Shown here in pieces: positions 33,454 through 41,398 of a DNA stretch of 64,000 bases. Position numbers and translations under genes: made by a program. Numbering within the stretch: the stretch's first letter is position 1; each line of letters begins with the position of its first letter. Source of the stretch: Mycobacterium rhizamassiliense (GTDB taxonomy: Bacteria; Actinomycetota; Actinomycetes; Mycobacteriales; Mycobacteriaceae); the NCBI RefSeq assembly GCF_900157375.1, contig NZ_LT721901.1, forward strand, positions 4,545,685 to 4,609,684, given 5' to 3'. The notes beneath the pieces were generated by a model that was not told the DNA's origin, searched no databases, and saw only the letters and a program-made list of their open reading frames with translations.

Positions 33454-33556
33454 GTCGCCCAGGTGGCTCGCTCGAGCCAGCGCGCGTTGGTGAAGGTTGG
33501 CATCGACAACCCCCGTATTCACCCGAAACGCACGCAAAAGCCACTATGTTGTGGCG

Positions 33557-35035
33557 GTGGCAGCAAAGTCGGATGGGCGGACGCATGAGGGCGTCGGCGC
33601 CGCTCAACCGGTCCCGCGGCTGCACCGGGGTCTGGCCAGCCGGCATCTTCAGCTAATCGCGATCGGCGGGGCGATCGGCACCGGGCTGTTTATGGGTTCG
33701 GGGCGCACCATCTCGCTCGCCGGTCCGGCGGTGCTGCTGGTCTACGCGATCATCGGCTTCTTCTTGTTCTTCGTGCTGCGCGCGATGGGCGAACTGCTGC
33801 TGTCGAACCTGAACTACAAGTCGTTCGTCGATTTCACGGCCGATCTGCTGGGGCCCGCGGCCGGGTTTTTCGTCGGGTGGTCCTATTGGTTCGCCTGGGT
33901 CGTCACCGGTATCGCCGAAATGGTCGCGATCACCGGCTATACCAAGTTCTGGTGGCCCGATCTGCCGGCGTGGGCGCCGGTGGCGCTCATGGTCGCGTTG
34001 ATCCTCGTATTCAACTTGTCCGAGGTGCGCAACTTCGGGGAAATCGAGTTCTGGTTCGCCCTCATCAAGGTCGTGGCGATCGGCTGCCTCATCGCCGTGG
34101 GCGCGGTCCTGGTGGCCACCGATTTCGTTTCGCCGCAAGGCCAGCGCGCGACGATCGAAAACCTCTGGAACGACGGCGGATTCTTCGCGACCGGGCCGAT
34201 GGGTGTGGTCGGTGGATTCCAGATCGCGTTCTTCGCGTTCGTCGGGGTCGAACTCGTCGGTACCGCGGCGGCCGAGACGGCGAACCCGCGGCACACGCTT
34301 CCGCGCGCGATCAATGCCGTTCCGCTGCGAGTGGCCGTCTTCTACATCGCCGCGCTGCTGGCGATGCTCACTGTCGTGCCGTGGCGGCAGTTCAGCGTCG
34401 GCGAATCCCCGTTTGTCCGGATGTTCGCTCTGGCGGGACTAGGTGCCGCGGCGTCGGTCGTCAACTTCGTCGTAATCACCTCGGCCGCCTCGGCTGCCAA
34501 CTCCGGCGTATTCTCCACCGGCCGAATGCTTTTCGGCCTAGCCGACGAGGGCAGCGCGCCGGCGCGCTTCGGTCGGCTGAACCGTAGCGGCGTGCCGGCG
34601 CGTGCCATATCCCTGACGGCCGTGCTGCTGCTGCTGAGCTCCGTTCCGCTGCTGTACGCGGGCGGTTCGGTGATCGACGCATTCACGCGCATCACCGCCA
34701 TCGCGTCGCTGCTGTTCATGTTCGTGTGGGCGATGATCGTCGTGAGTTACCTCGTGTATCGCCACAGATACCCACGGCGCCACGCCGATTCGGCCTATCG
34801 GATGCCCGCCGGCGAGCCGATGTGTTGGGCCGTCCTGGTCTTCTTCGCCTTCGTCGCGTGGACGCTGTCGACCCAGGCGGAAACCGTTGTCGCGCTGGCC
34901 TGTTTCCCGCTGTGGTTCGCGGTCCTCGCGGTCGGATGGTTGATCGTGCGCCGCAGGCCCGGCCATGCCCTGCGGTATCGCCAATTCCAGGCCGAGATCA
35001 GCGGGCCCGGCGACGCGAGTTCTTGGGATCGGTAG
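33557..35035 (+). CDS. Amino-acid permease (APC family, CycA/AAP-like)
   Basis: A 492-residue transporter with 12 predicted helices. The first helix holds the substrate motif LIAIGGAIGTGLFMGSG; NYKSFVDFTADLLGPAAGFF and GVELVGTAAAETANPRHTLP are further APC marks. It imports amino acids, perhaps D-Ala/D-Ser/Gly or aromatic/basic ones; the closest type is CycA/AAP. The GTG at 33557 is selected because a TATGTT box (33545-33550) lies 6 nt upstream, implying leaderless translation; GTG 33551 and TTG 33497 are alternatives. Confidence 0.85.
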   Translation: MAAKSDGRTHEGVGAAQPVPRLHRGLASRHLQLIAIGGAIGTGLFMGSGRTISLAGPAVLLVYAIIGFFLFFVLRAMGELLLSNLNYKSFVDFTADLLGPAAGFFVGWSYWFAWVVTGIAEMVAITGYTKFWWPDLPAWAPVALMVALILVFNLSEVRNFGEIEFWFALIKVVAIGCLIAVGAVLVATDFVSPQGQRATIENLWNDGGFFATGPMGVVGGFQIAFFAFVGVELVGTAAAETANPRHTLPRAINAVPLRVAVFYIAALLAMLTVVPWRQFSVGESPFVRMFALAGLGAAASVVNFVVITSAASAANSGVFSTGRMLFGLADEGSAPARFGRLNRSGVPARAISLTAVLLLLSSVPLLYAGGSVIDAFTRITAIASLLFMFVWAMIVVSYLVYRHRYPRRHADSAYRMPAGEPMCWAVLVFFAFVAWTLSTQAETVVALACFPLWFAVLAVGWLIVRRRPGHALRYRQFQAEISGPGDASSWDR

Positions 35036-35106
35036 CCGTCCCGGCTGTCTGTACTTGTCGCAACGACGCCACCAACGAGGCGGCGCGACACCGAAAGGGA
35101 CAGCAA

Positions 35107-35361
35107 ATGAACATCGTGCCGAGCAGCATCCAGGAGCAGATCAACCGCGTCGATCGGCAACGGAGCCTGTACATCGGGATCAGCACCGGCCTGGTGGCGG
35201 TCTGGAGCTTCTTCCGGCTGATCTGGATGCTCTACATCGGAATGACGTTTGGCTGGTACTTCGGGGCGATGGCCTTCCAGGTCGTGCTGTGGGGTGTGAT
35301 CGGTACCGGCGCGGCGATCGCCTCCGTGGGGTTCCTGACCCGATACAACAAGAGCTCTTGA
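35107..35361 (+). CDS. Small two-helix membrane protein (84 aa)
   Basis: An 84-residue protein: a polar N-terminal helix (SIQEQINRVDRQRSLY), then two hydrophobic segments near residues 24-46 and 50-76 rich in Trp, Phe and Gly. AAAGGGA lies 8 nt before the ATG. It follows the permease by 71 nt and precedes a strong terminator, so it may be the last gene of that unit. Function unknown. Confidence 0.65.
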   Translation: MNIVPSSIQEQINRVDRQRSLYIGISTGLVAVWSFFRLIWMLYIGMTFGWYFGAMAFQVVLWGVIGTGAAIASVGFLTRYNKSS

Positions 35362-35381
35362 CGCTGCGTGAAGGTCACGGG

Positions 35382-35411
35382 AGTTCCGGATCTCAATCGA
35401 GGTCCGGAACT
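35382..35411. terminator. Intrinsic terminator between convergent genes
   Basis: A perfect 9-bp stem AGTTCCGGA/TCCGGAACT with a 12-nt loop is followed by TTT on the + strand. It stands 20 nt after the small membrane-protein gene and 17 nt before the end of the leftward hydrolase gene, so it may serve both directions. Confidence 0.75.
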
Positions 35412-35428
35412 TTTCCGTTCGGCGGAGG

Positions 35429-36244
35429 TCAGGCCGCGATCAGGTCGGCGAGACGCTGCGGCTGATCGATCTGGACGAATGTCCGCGCGTTGTCGATCAT
35501 TTCGAGGCGCGCGCGGGGCAGAGCTCGGGCGAGCCGCTCGGCGTCGCCGACCGGGAAGAACCGATCGCGGGTGCCCCAGGCGATCAGTGCCGGGCGGTCG
35601 AAGGTTTTCAGCCGCTCGGCGGCGGCCAGCGTGTATTCGGGCGAAATGCCTTGCAGCACCGAGCGCAAGTCGGCGCGCACGCCGCGGTCTCCTAACGGCG
35701 CGAACCAGCTAGCCAACAGGTCGTCGGGCAGCGGCCGCATCGTCACCGGCACGGCCGCCAGCGCGGCGCGCCGCAGCACCCGTGACCGCAGGACACGGTC
35801 GACAGCCACCATGGACCCGGGGATCCGCGGGCCGACGCGGTAGACCGGTCGGAATGCGGTCGGCGGGAAGCGTTCGAACGCATCGCAATTGGTGAGCACC
35901 AGACGGTCGACGAGTTCGGGATGATTCGCGCACAGAATCTGGCATAGCGCCCCGCCGGTGTCGTTGCCGACCAGCGCCACCTCACGCAACTGCAACCGCT
36001 GGATCAACTCGGCGATCATCCGTGCGAGCCCCGTGGGCGACAGGTCAGCATCACCGTCCATCGCCACGCGATGCGCGCCCAGCGGAAGGTCGGGCGCCAC
36101 GCAACGTGCCCACGGGGTCAGCAATGCGACGAGCTGATCCCAAACGCGACTATCGACGAACAGCCCATGGATCAGCAGGATGCAAGGACCCGTGCCTTGA
36201 TCCTGGTAACGAACTACGCCTTGCGAGAGCTTGATCTCGGGGAT
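35429..36244 (-). CDS. Alpha/beta hydrolase (haloalkane-dehalogenase-like), ATC start
   Basis: A 271-residue alpha/beta hydrolase. The oxyanion loop LLIHGLFVDSRVW and nucleophile elbow GNDTGGALC (Asp nucleophile, as in haloalkane dehalogenases and epoxide hydrolases) are present; the acid is in GTRDRFFP. The expected catalytic His before FVQ is replaced: NARTFVQIDQP. No ATG, GTG or TTG precedes the oxyanion loop; the first such codon (TTG at 36124) would remove it. An ATC at 36244 gives the family N-terminus (xPEIKLSQGVVRY) and stands 6 nt after a TAGGGT box. Either ATC is used or the start has been lost. Confidence 0.6.
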   Translation of the reverse strand: MPEIKLSQGVVRYQDQGTGPCILLIHGLFVDSRVWDQLVALLTPWARCVAPDLPLGAHRVAMDGDADLSPTGLARMIAELIQRLQLREVALVGNDTGGALCQILCANHPELVDRLVLTNCDAFERFPPTAFRPVYRVGPRIPGSMVAVDRVLRSRVLRRAALAAVPVTMRPLPDDLLASWFAPLGDRGVRADLRSVLQGISPEYTLAAAERLKTFDRPALIAWGTRDRFFPVGDAERLARALPRARLEMIDNARTFVQIDQPQRLADLIAA

Positions 36245-36271
36245 AGGCCCACCCTACGCGGCAACGACAGG

Positions 36272-37726
36272 TCAGAGCTGGGCCCAGACCGACTTCGTCT
36301 TCAGGTAGATCTCCAGGCCCTCTTTGCCGAATTCGTGCCCCTGGCCGGACTGCTTGAAGCCGCCGAACGGCACGTCGTGGTCGAAGACCAACTGGCAGTT
36401 CACCTGGACACTGCCCGCCTGCAGGCGCTTCATGATCCGGTGGGCCCGGCCCAGGTTCTCCGTCCACGCGGTGGCCGCCAGGCCGTAGGTCGTGTCGTTG
36501 GCCAAGGCCACCGCCTCGTCCTCGTCGTCGAACGGCAGGATGCTGACTACCGGCCCGAAGATCTCCTCCCGGTACAGCCGCATGTCCGTGTCGACGTTGG
36601 TGAGCACCGTCGGGTGCACGAAGTAGCCCTTGCGGTCCAGGCGGTGGCCGCCAGTGACCACCTCGACGCCGTCCTTCTTGCCCTCGTCGATGTAGCCCAT
36701 GACGCGGGTCAGCTGCTTCTGGCTGATCAGTGGGCCGCTGACGCAGCCCTCCTCGCTGGGGGCGCCCAGCTTGAACGTATTCGCCATCGCCGCAATGCCT
36801 TCCACGACCTGGTCGTAGACGCCGCGCTGGGCGAAGATGCGCGACCCGCACACGCAGCCCTGGCCGGAGTGCACGAAGATGCCGAGCGAAGCCATCATGA
36901 TCGCGTTGTTCAGGTTGGCGTCGTCGAAGATCAGCACCGGCGACTTGCCGCCGAGTTCGAGCGTGACCTTCTTCAGGTTGTCGGCCGACGCCCGCACGAT
37001 CGCCTTACCTACCTCGGTCGAGCCGGTGAAGGCGACCTTCTGGACGTCGGGGTGCGCGGTGATCGCGGCGCCCGCGGTGTGGCCGTAGCCCGTCAGCAGG
37101 TTGACGACACCCTCGGGCACGCCGGCCTCGTGGATGAGGCGATCCAGCAGTAGCGCGGAGAGCGGCGTCTCCTCGGCGGGCTTGACGAGCAGGCTGCCGC
37201 CGGCGGCGAGGGCCGGCGCGAGCTTCGCGCTCGCGTTGAAGATCGGGCCGTTCCACGGGAAGATCAGGCCCACCACGCCATACGGCTCCTTGAGCGTGTA
37301 CGCGTGCATGTTGACGTAGTTGTCGGTCGCGATGCCGTCGGTCTTCACGTCGTAGGCGACGCCGTTGATCTTCGAACACCAACCGGCGTAGTAGCGGAAG
37401 AACTCCGAAACGGTCGACATCTGCAGCTGCGCCTGCATCAGGGGCATGCCGGTGTTGAGCGAGTCGAGCTGGGCGAACTCCTCGGCGTGCTCGTCGATCA
37501 GGTCGCCGATCTTCCACAGGATTTTGGCGCGCTCGCGGCCGGGAAGGTCGGACCATACGCCCGATTCGAAGGTTGCCTTCGCCCGCGCCGCGGCCTCGTT
37601 GACCGCCTCTTCGCCGCAGTCGGTGAACTCGGTGATCTGTTCTTCAGTCGCGGGGTTGATGATCGGAATGACCTCGCCCGAGCCGGGGCGTTTGTTGAGG
37701 TCGTCCAGTACTGCCTGCAGAGTCAT
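36272..37726 (-). CDS. NAD(P)-dependent aldehyde dehydrogenase
   Basis: A 484-residue ALDH. The cofactor-binding FTGSTEVGKAI, the catalytic Glu in LELGGKSP and the catalytic Cys in GQGCVCGSR are all present, as are the PWNGP and EEIFGPVVSILPF motifs. It oxidises an aldehyde to an acid in the cytosol. The second Cys next to the nucleophile (CVC) is worth noting. An AAGGGA site precedes the ATG. It is divergent from the iron alcohol dehydrogenase, suggesting an alcohol-aldehyde-acid route, and its stop is 27 nt before the ATC-start hydrolase. Confidence 0.92.
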   Translation of the reverse strand: MTLQAVLDDLNKRPGSGEVIPIINPATEEQITEFTDCGEEAVNEAAARAKATFESGVWSDLPGRERAKILWKIGDLIDEHAEEFAQLDSLNTGMPLMQAQLQMSTVSEFFRYYAGWCSKINGVAYDVKTDGIATDNYVNMHAYTLKEPYGVVGLIFPWNGPIFNASAKLAPALAAGGSLLVKPAEETPLSALLLDRLIHEAGVPEGVVNLLTGYGHTAGAAITAHPDVQKVAFTGSTEVGKAIVRASADNLKKVTLELGGKSPVLIFDDANLNNAIMMASLGIFVHSGQGCVCGSRIFAQRGVYDQVVEGIAAMANTFKLGAPSEEGCVSGPLISQKQLTRVMGYIDEGKKDGVEVVTGGHRLDRKGYFVHPTVLTNVDTDMRLYREEIFGPVVSILPFDDEDEAVALANDTTYGLAATAWTENLGRAHRIMKRLQAGSVQVNCQLVFDHDVPFGGFKQSGQGHEFGKEGLEIYLKTKSVWAQL

Positions 37727-37924
37727 CCGATCCCTTCCATATCGCCCGTCGCTGGGCCCGCGCGCTCGATCCGTCGAGTGCTGAGCACCTGCTTAGCATT
37801 GTGGACGGCGCGGGGTCAAGCGCCTCGCAGTGGTAGACACGGTCCACGCCGAGCGTCGAGTTATTGCGAACTATTTCAGCTAGGCGCCACAGCAAGTCGA
37901 CGTTCGGCACGCTTTGATAGACGA

Positions 37925-39232
37925 ATGGGGTGTTGCGATTTCCCTGCCGTGGCGCAGGGCTGCGATGGAGCCTTCACCGTCGACTCCTCGCGGATAACCT
38001 TCGGGCGGGGTTGCCTGGCCGAATTAGGCGACCGGGCCGGTGCGTTGGGAATGCGGCGGGTCGCACTGTTCTCCGATGCGGCGGTCGCCGAACTCGGCAT
38101 CTTCGCGACCGCGCGCGACTCGCTGCTGGCCGCCGGCCTGGATGTGGTCAGCTATACCGACGTTCACGTCGAGCCCACCGACACGTCGTTCGCCGAGGCC
38201 GCGCGCTTCGCGCAGGAGGCGAACCCCGACGGCTACGTCTCGTTGGGCGGCGGCTCGGTGATCGACACCTGCAAGGCGGCCAATCTGTTCGCCACCTATC
38301 CCGCGGACCTGCTCACCTATGTCAACGCGCCGATCGGCGAGGCCAAACCCATCCCCGGCCCGCTCACGCCGCACATCGCCTGCCCCACGACCGCCGGCAC
38401 CGGCAGCGAGGTCACCGGCATCGCGATCTTCGACCTGCTGTCGATGTCGGCCAAGACGGGCATTGCGTCGAATGCGTTGCGCCCCACCGAGGCACTCGTC
38501 GACCCCGACTGCACCGCCAGCCTGCCGGGCGGGGTGGTCGCCGCCGCCGGCCTCGATGTGCTGTCGCACGCCCTGGAGTCGTTCACCGCGCGGCCCTACG
38601 TGCACCGGCCCGCTCCCCCGCGGCCCAATCTGCGTCCGATGAGTCAGGGCGCCAACCCGTGGAGCGACCTGGGCTGCCAGGAGGCGCTGCGGCTGTTGGG
38701 CGAAAACCTGGAGCCGGCGGTACGCGACGCCTCGAACAGCGCGGCCCGCGAGCAGATGATGTGGGCGGCGACGCTGGCCGGAATCGCCTTCGGCAACGCC
38801 GGCGTGCACGCGCCGCACGGCATGGCCTATGCCGTCGCTGGCCTGGTCCGCGACTTCCACCCAGCCGGGTATCCCGCCGACGAGCCGCTGGTGCCGCACG
38901 GCATGTCGGTCATCGTCAATGCGCCCGCGGTATTCCGCTTCACCGGCGACGTGAGCCCGCAGCGGCACCTGCAGGCGGCCGGGTTACTCGGCGCCGACAC
39001 CCGCGACGCCGGTCCCGAAGATGCCGGCGAGGTGCTCGCGACGGAACTCATTCGGATCATGCGTGCGGTCGGCATGCCCAACGGGCTCAGCGGAGTGGGC
39101 TACACCGAAGACGACGTCGCGGCCCTGACCGAGGGCGCCTTCCCGCAGCAGCGCCTGCTGCAGAACGCCCCGCGCGAAATGAGCAAGCCGGTACTGGCCG
39201 ACCTGTTCCGCCAGGCGCTGCGCTATTGGTAA
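37925..39232 (+). CDS. Iron-containing alcohol dehydrogenase (HOT/ADHFE1-like)
   Basis: A 435-residue family III alcohol dehydrogenase. NAD loop: GYVSLGGGSVIDTCKAANL; CPTTAGTGSEVT follows. Metal ligands are the Asp in GLDVLSHALESF with its His, then the His residues of HAPHGMAYAV and PHGMSVIV. The insert YVHRPAPPRPNLRPMSQGAN is characteristic of hydroxyacid-oxoacid transhydrogenases, which oxidise 4-hydroxybutyrate-type acids with an oxoacid. The ATG at 37925 is used; the frame is open far upstream without similarity. It is paired divergently with the aldehyde dehydrogenase. Confidence 0.88.
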   Translation: MGCCDFPAVAQGCDGAFTVDSSRITFGRGCLAELGDRAGALGMRRVALFSDAAVAELGIFATARDSLLAAGLDVVSYTDVHVEPTDTSFAEAARFAQEANPDGYVSLGGGSVIDTCKAANLFATYPADLLTYVNAPIGEAKPIPGPLTPHIACPTTAGTGSEVTGIAIFDLLSMSAKTGIASNALRPTEALVDPDCTASLPGGVVAAAGLDVLSHALESFTARPYVHRPAPPRPNLRPMSQGANPWSDLGCQEALRLLGENLEPAVRDASNSAAREQMMWAATLAGIAFGNAGVHAPHGMAYAVAGLVRDFHPAGYPADEPLVPHGMSVIVNAPAVFRFTGDVSPQRHLQAAGLLGADTRDAGPEDAGEVLATELIRIMRAVGMPNGLSGVGYTEDDVAALTEGAFPQQRLLQNAPREMSKPVLADLFRQALRYW

Positions 39233-39257
39233 TTATGCTGCGCCGCAACGGGATTGA

Positions 39258-40160
39258 CTAGACGCTGACCAACTCCGGGTGGAACGTGGCCGCCATCCGC
39301 CGAAAGCCGTCGCGCCAGTCGACCGTCGTGGTGCCGATCAGGTCGTGCATGCGCGCCGGGTCGGTGGGGTTGCCGCGCAGCGCCAGCGCGCTCTCCTCGA
39401 AGACCGGTTCCTTGCCGACCAGCGAGCCAAGGTAGCCGCACCACTCCTGCAGGCTCACGGTCTGCTCGCCGCACCAATTGATCGTCGTCGCCGGGACCGA
39501 GGCCGCCTCGAGCAGCTTCGGAATGGTCGCGATGATGTCGTCTTCGTGGATGGGGTTGTAGCGGGCCGCCCCGCCCGCCGGGACCGGGATCGGGATGCCG
39601 CCCAGCATCATCTCCATGTGGTAGAACGGCCAGCCGCCGTTGTCGCCATACGGGACGTTGAGCCGGGCGATGATGGTCGGCAGGCCGAGGACGCGGGACA
39701 TTGTCCGCGCGACGACCTCGCCGGCGATCTTGGAAATGGAATAGGTCGGAAACATCGGCTTGTGGTTGTCGCCCAACGCCGCGTCCTCAGTCCGGGGTTC
39801 GTCACCCGGCGGGTCGTAGACCGCCCCCGACGAGCAGTGCAGGAACGCTTTCGCCTTGCGGCAGTGCGCCATCAGCAGGCCGACGGATTCGGCGTTGGCG
39901 CCGAGGTCCTTGTCCCAGCTTCCGCTCTTGGCGACCGCCAGGTTGATGACGTAATCGAAATCGTCTGGGAGCCCGGTGAAGTCACCCGCCGACAGGTTGA
40001 CCGCCTGGCATCGCACGCCCGCGTTCTCCAGGCTTTCCCGAACCGCGGGGTTGGTGAAACGGGCGATGCCCCACACCTCGTTCTCGGCCGCCAGGGCCTC
40101 GGCGACGGGAGTGGCAACCTGGCCAGTGGGACCGGTGATCAAAATTTTCGAGCCGCGCAT
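39258..40160 (-). CDS. NAD-dependent epimerase/dehydratase (extended SDR)
   Basis: A 300-residue extended SDR. The Rossmann loop is KILITGPTGQVATPVAEAL, the catalytic pair is in HCSSGAVYD and YSISKIAGE, and the substrate-side region YNPIHEDDIIATIPKLL follows. It could act on a nucleotide sugar or, like many mycobacterial members, another alcohol. TACCAT at 40167-40172 is 6 nt from the ATG (leaderless). It is divergent from the cation transporter. Confidence 0.85.
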   Translation of the reverse strand: MRGSKILITGPTGQVATPVAEALAAENEVWGIARFTNPAVRESLENAGVRCQAVNLSAGDFTGLPDDFDYVINLAVAKSGSWDKDLGANAESVGLLMAHCRKAKAFLHCSSGAVYDPPGDEPRTEDAALGDNHKPMFPTYSISKIAGEVVARTMSRVLGLPTIIARLNVPYGDNGGWPFYHMEMMLGGIPIPVPAGGAARYNPIHEDDIIATIPKLLEAASVPATTINWCGEQTVSLQEWCGYLGSLVGKEPVFEESALALRGNPTDPARMHDLIGTTTVDWRDGFRRMAATFHPELVSV

Positions 40161-40209
40161 TCGCTGATGGTATGCGACCGTCCGACGGGCGTAATACGGT
40201 TCCTTGACT

Positions 40210-40234
40210 TATTATCTGCGTATGCATGCAGATA
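40210..40234 (+). promoter_or_regulatory. Leaderless promoter and inverted repeat of the CDF gene
   Basis: A -10 box TATTAT (40210-40215) lies 6 nt before the ATG at 40222. Overlapping it, TATCTGC (40213-40219) and GCAGATA (40228-40234) form a 7-bp inverted repeat with an 8-nt spacer that covers the transcription and translation starts. This is where a metal-sensing ArsR/SmtB or TetR repressor would be expected; the sensor is not encoded nearby. Confidence 0.55.
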
Positions 40235-41214
40235 GCAGCACAGCGCATGTTCGCGCGGCCGGGCACGATCACCCGCACGGGCTGCGCGGTGTCATGCACG
40301 AGATCTTCGCGCCGCATTCCCACGACGCCGCCGACAGCGTCGACGACGCGCTGGAATCCAGCGCGGCCGGCATCCGCGCGGTCAAGATCAGCCTGGTGGT
40401 GTTGGGTCTGACTGCGATCGCCCAGATCGCCGTCGTGGTCATCTCCGATTCCGTGGCACTGGCCGCCGACACCATCCACAACTTCTCCGACGCGCTGACG
40501 GCGGCGCCGCTGTGGATCGCGTTCGTCCTGAGCACGAAGGCCGCGACGCGGCGCTACACCTACGGCCTGGGACGTGCCGAGGACCTGGCCGGGTTGTTCG
40601 TCGTCGCCATGATCGCGCTGTCGGCTGCCATCGCCGGGTACCAGGCCGTCCTGCGGTTGATCCACCCGGAGCCGATCGACCACATCGGCTGGGTCGCGCT
40701 GGCCGGCCTGATCGGCTTCATCGGCAACGAATGGGTGGCCCTCTACCGGATCAGGACCGGGCGCCGGGTGGGCTCCGTGGCCCTCGTCGCCGATGGCGTG
40801 CACGCGCGCACCGACGGGTTCACCTCCCTGGCGGTGCTGCTCTCGGCAGGCGGTGCCGCGCTGGGCATTCCGCTGGCCGACCCGATCATCGGGCTGGTCA
40901 TCACCGTCGCGATCCTGGCCGTACTGCGGACCACGGTTCGCGACGTGTTCCGCCGCCTGCTCGACGGCGTGGATCCGGCGACGGTCGACGCCGCCGAGCA
41001 AGTGCTGGCCGCCCAGCCGGGCGTGCAAGCGGTGCACAGTGTGCGGATGCGCTGGATCGGACACCGCCTGCACGCCGACGCCGAACTCGACGTCGACCCC
41101 GCGTTGAATCTGGCGCAGGCGCACCACATCGCCCACGAAGCCGAGCACCAACTCACCCACGCCGTCCCCAAGCTAGCGAGCGCGCTGATCCACGCGTATC
41201 CCGCCGAGCACTAG
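40222..41214 (+). CDS. CDF-family divalent metal cation exporter
   Basis: A 330-residue cation diffusion facilitator. A His-rich N-terminus (HDHPHG, HSHD) is followed by six helices. Metal-site pattern: SDSVALAADTIHNFSDAL in helix 2 (HxxxD) and ALVADGVHARTDGFTSLAVL in helix 5 (HxxxD). A cytosolic ferredoxin-like domain ends the protein (about residues 255-330). It exports Zn, Co, Cd or similar ions by proton antiport. The ATG at 40222 fits the promoter; a TTG at 40204 is rejected. Confidence 0.9.
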   Translation: MHADSSTAHVRAAGHDHPHGLRGVMHEIFAPHSHDAADSVDDALESSAAGIRAVKISLVVLGLTAIAQIAVVVISDSVALAADTIHNFSDALTAAPLWIAFVLSTKAATRRYTYGLGRAEDLAGLFVVAMIALSAAIAGYQAVLRLIHPEPIDHIGWVALAGLIGFIGNEWVALYRIRTGRRVGSVALVADGVHARTDGFTSLAVLLSAGGAALGIPLADPIIGLVITVAILAVLRTTVRDVFRRLLDGVDPATVDAAEQVLAAQPGVQAVHSVRMRWIGHRLHADAELDVDPALNLAQAHHIAHEAEHQLTHAVPKLASALIHAYPAEH

Positions 41215-41398
41215 GGCGCAGACAGCCCGGCACCGCCGGGACCGGCGTAGTGCCGCCCACGGCATGGCCGAGGGCGCAGGTCGCTGGTCGCCGCGAGCAC
41301 ACCGCTGGGTTCGATCAGCCAGTTCGCGTCCATGGGCGGCGCGGCAGGCGGCAGCGCGCAGACCGGCGAAGAGCTGATCTGAGCGGTCCGCTGGCGGC

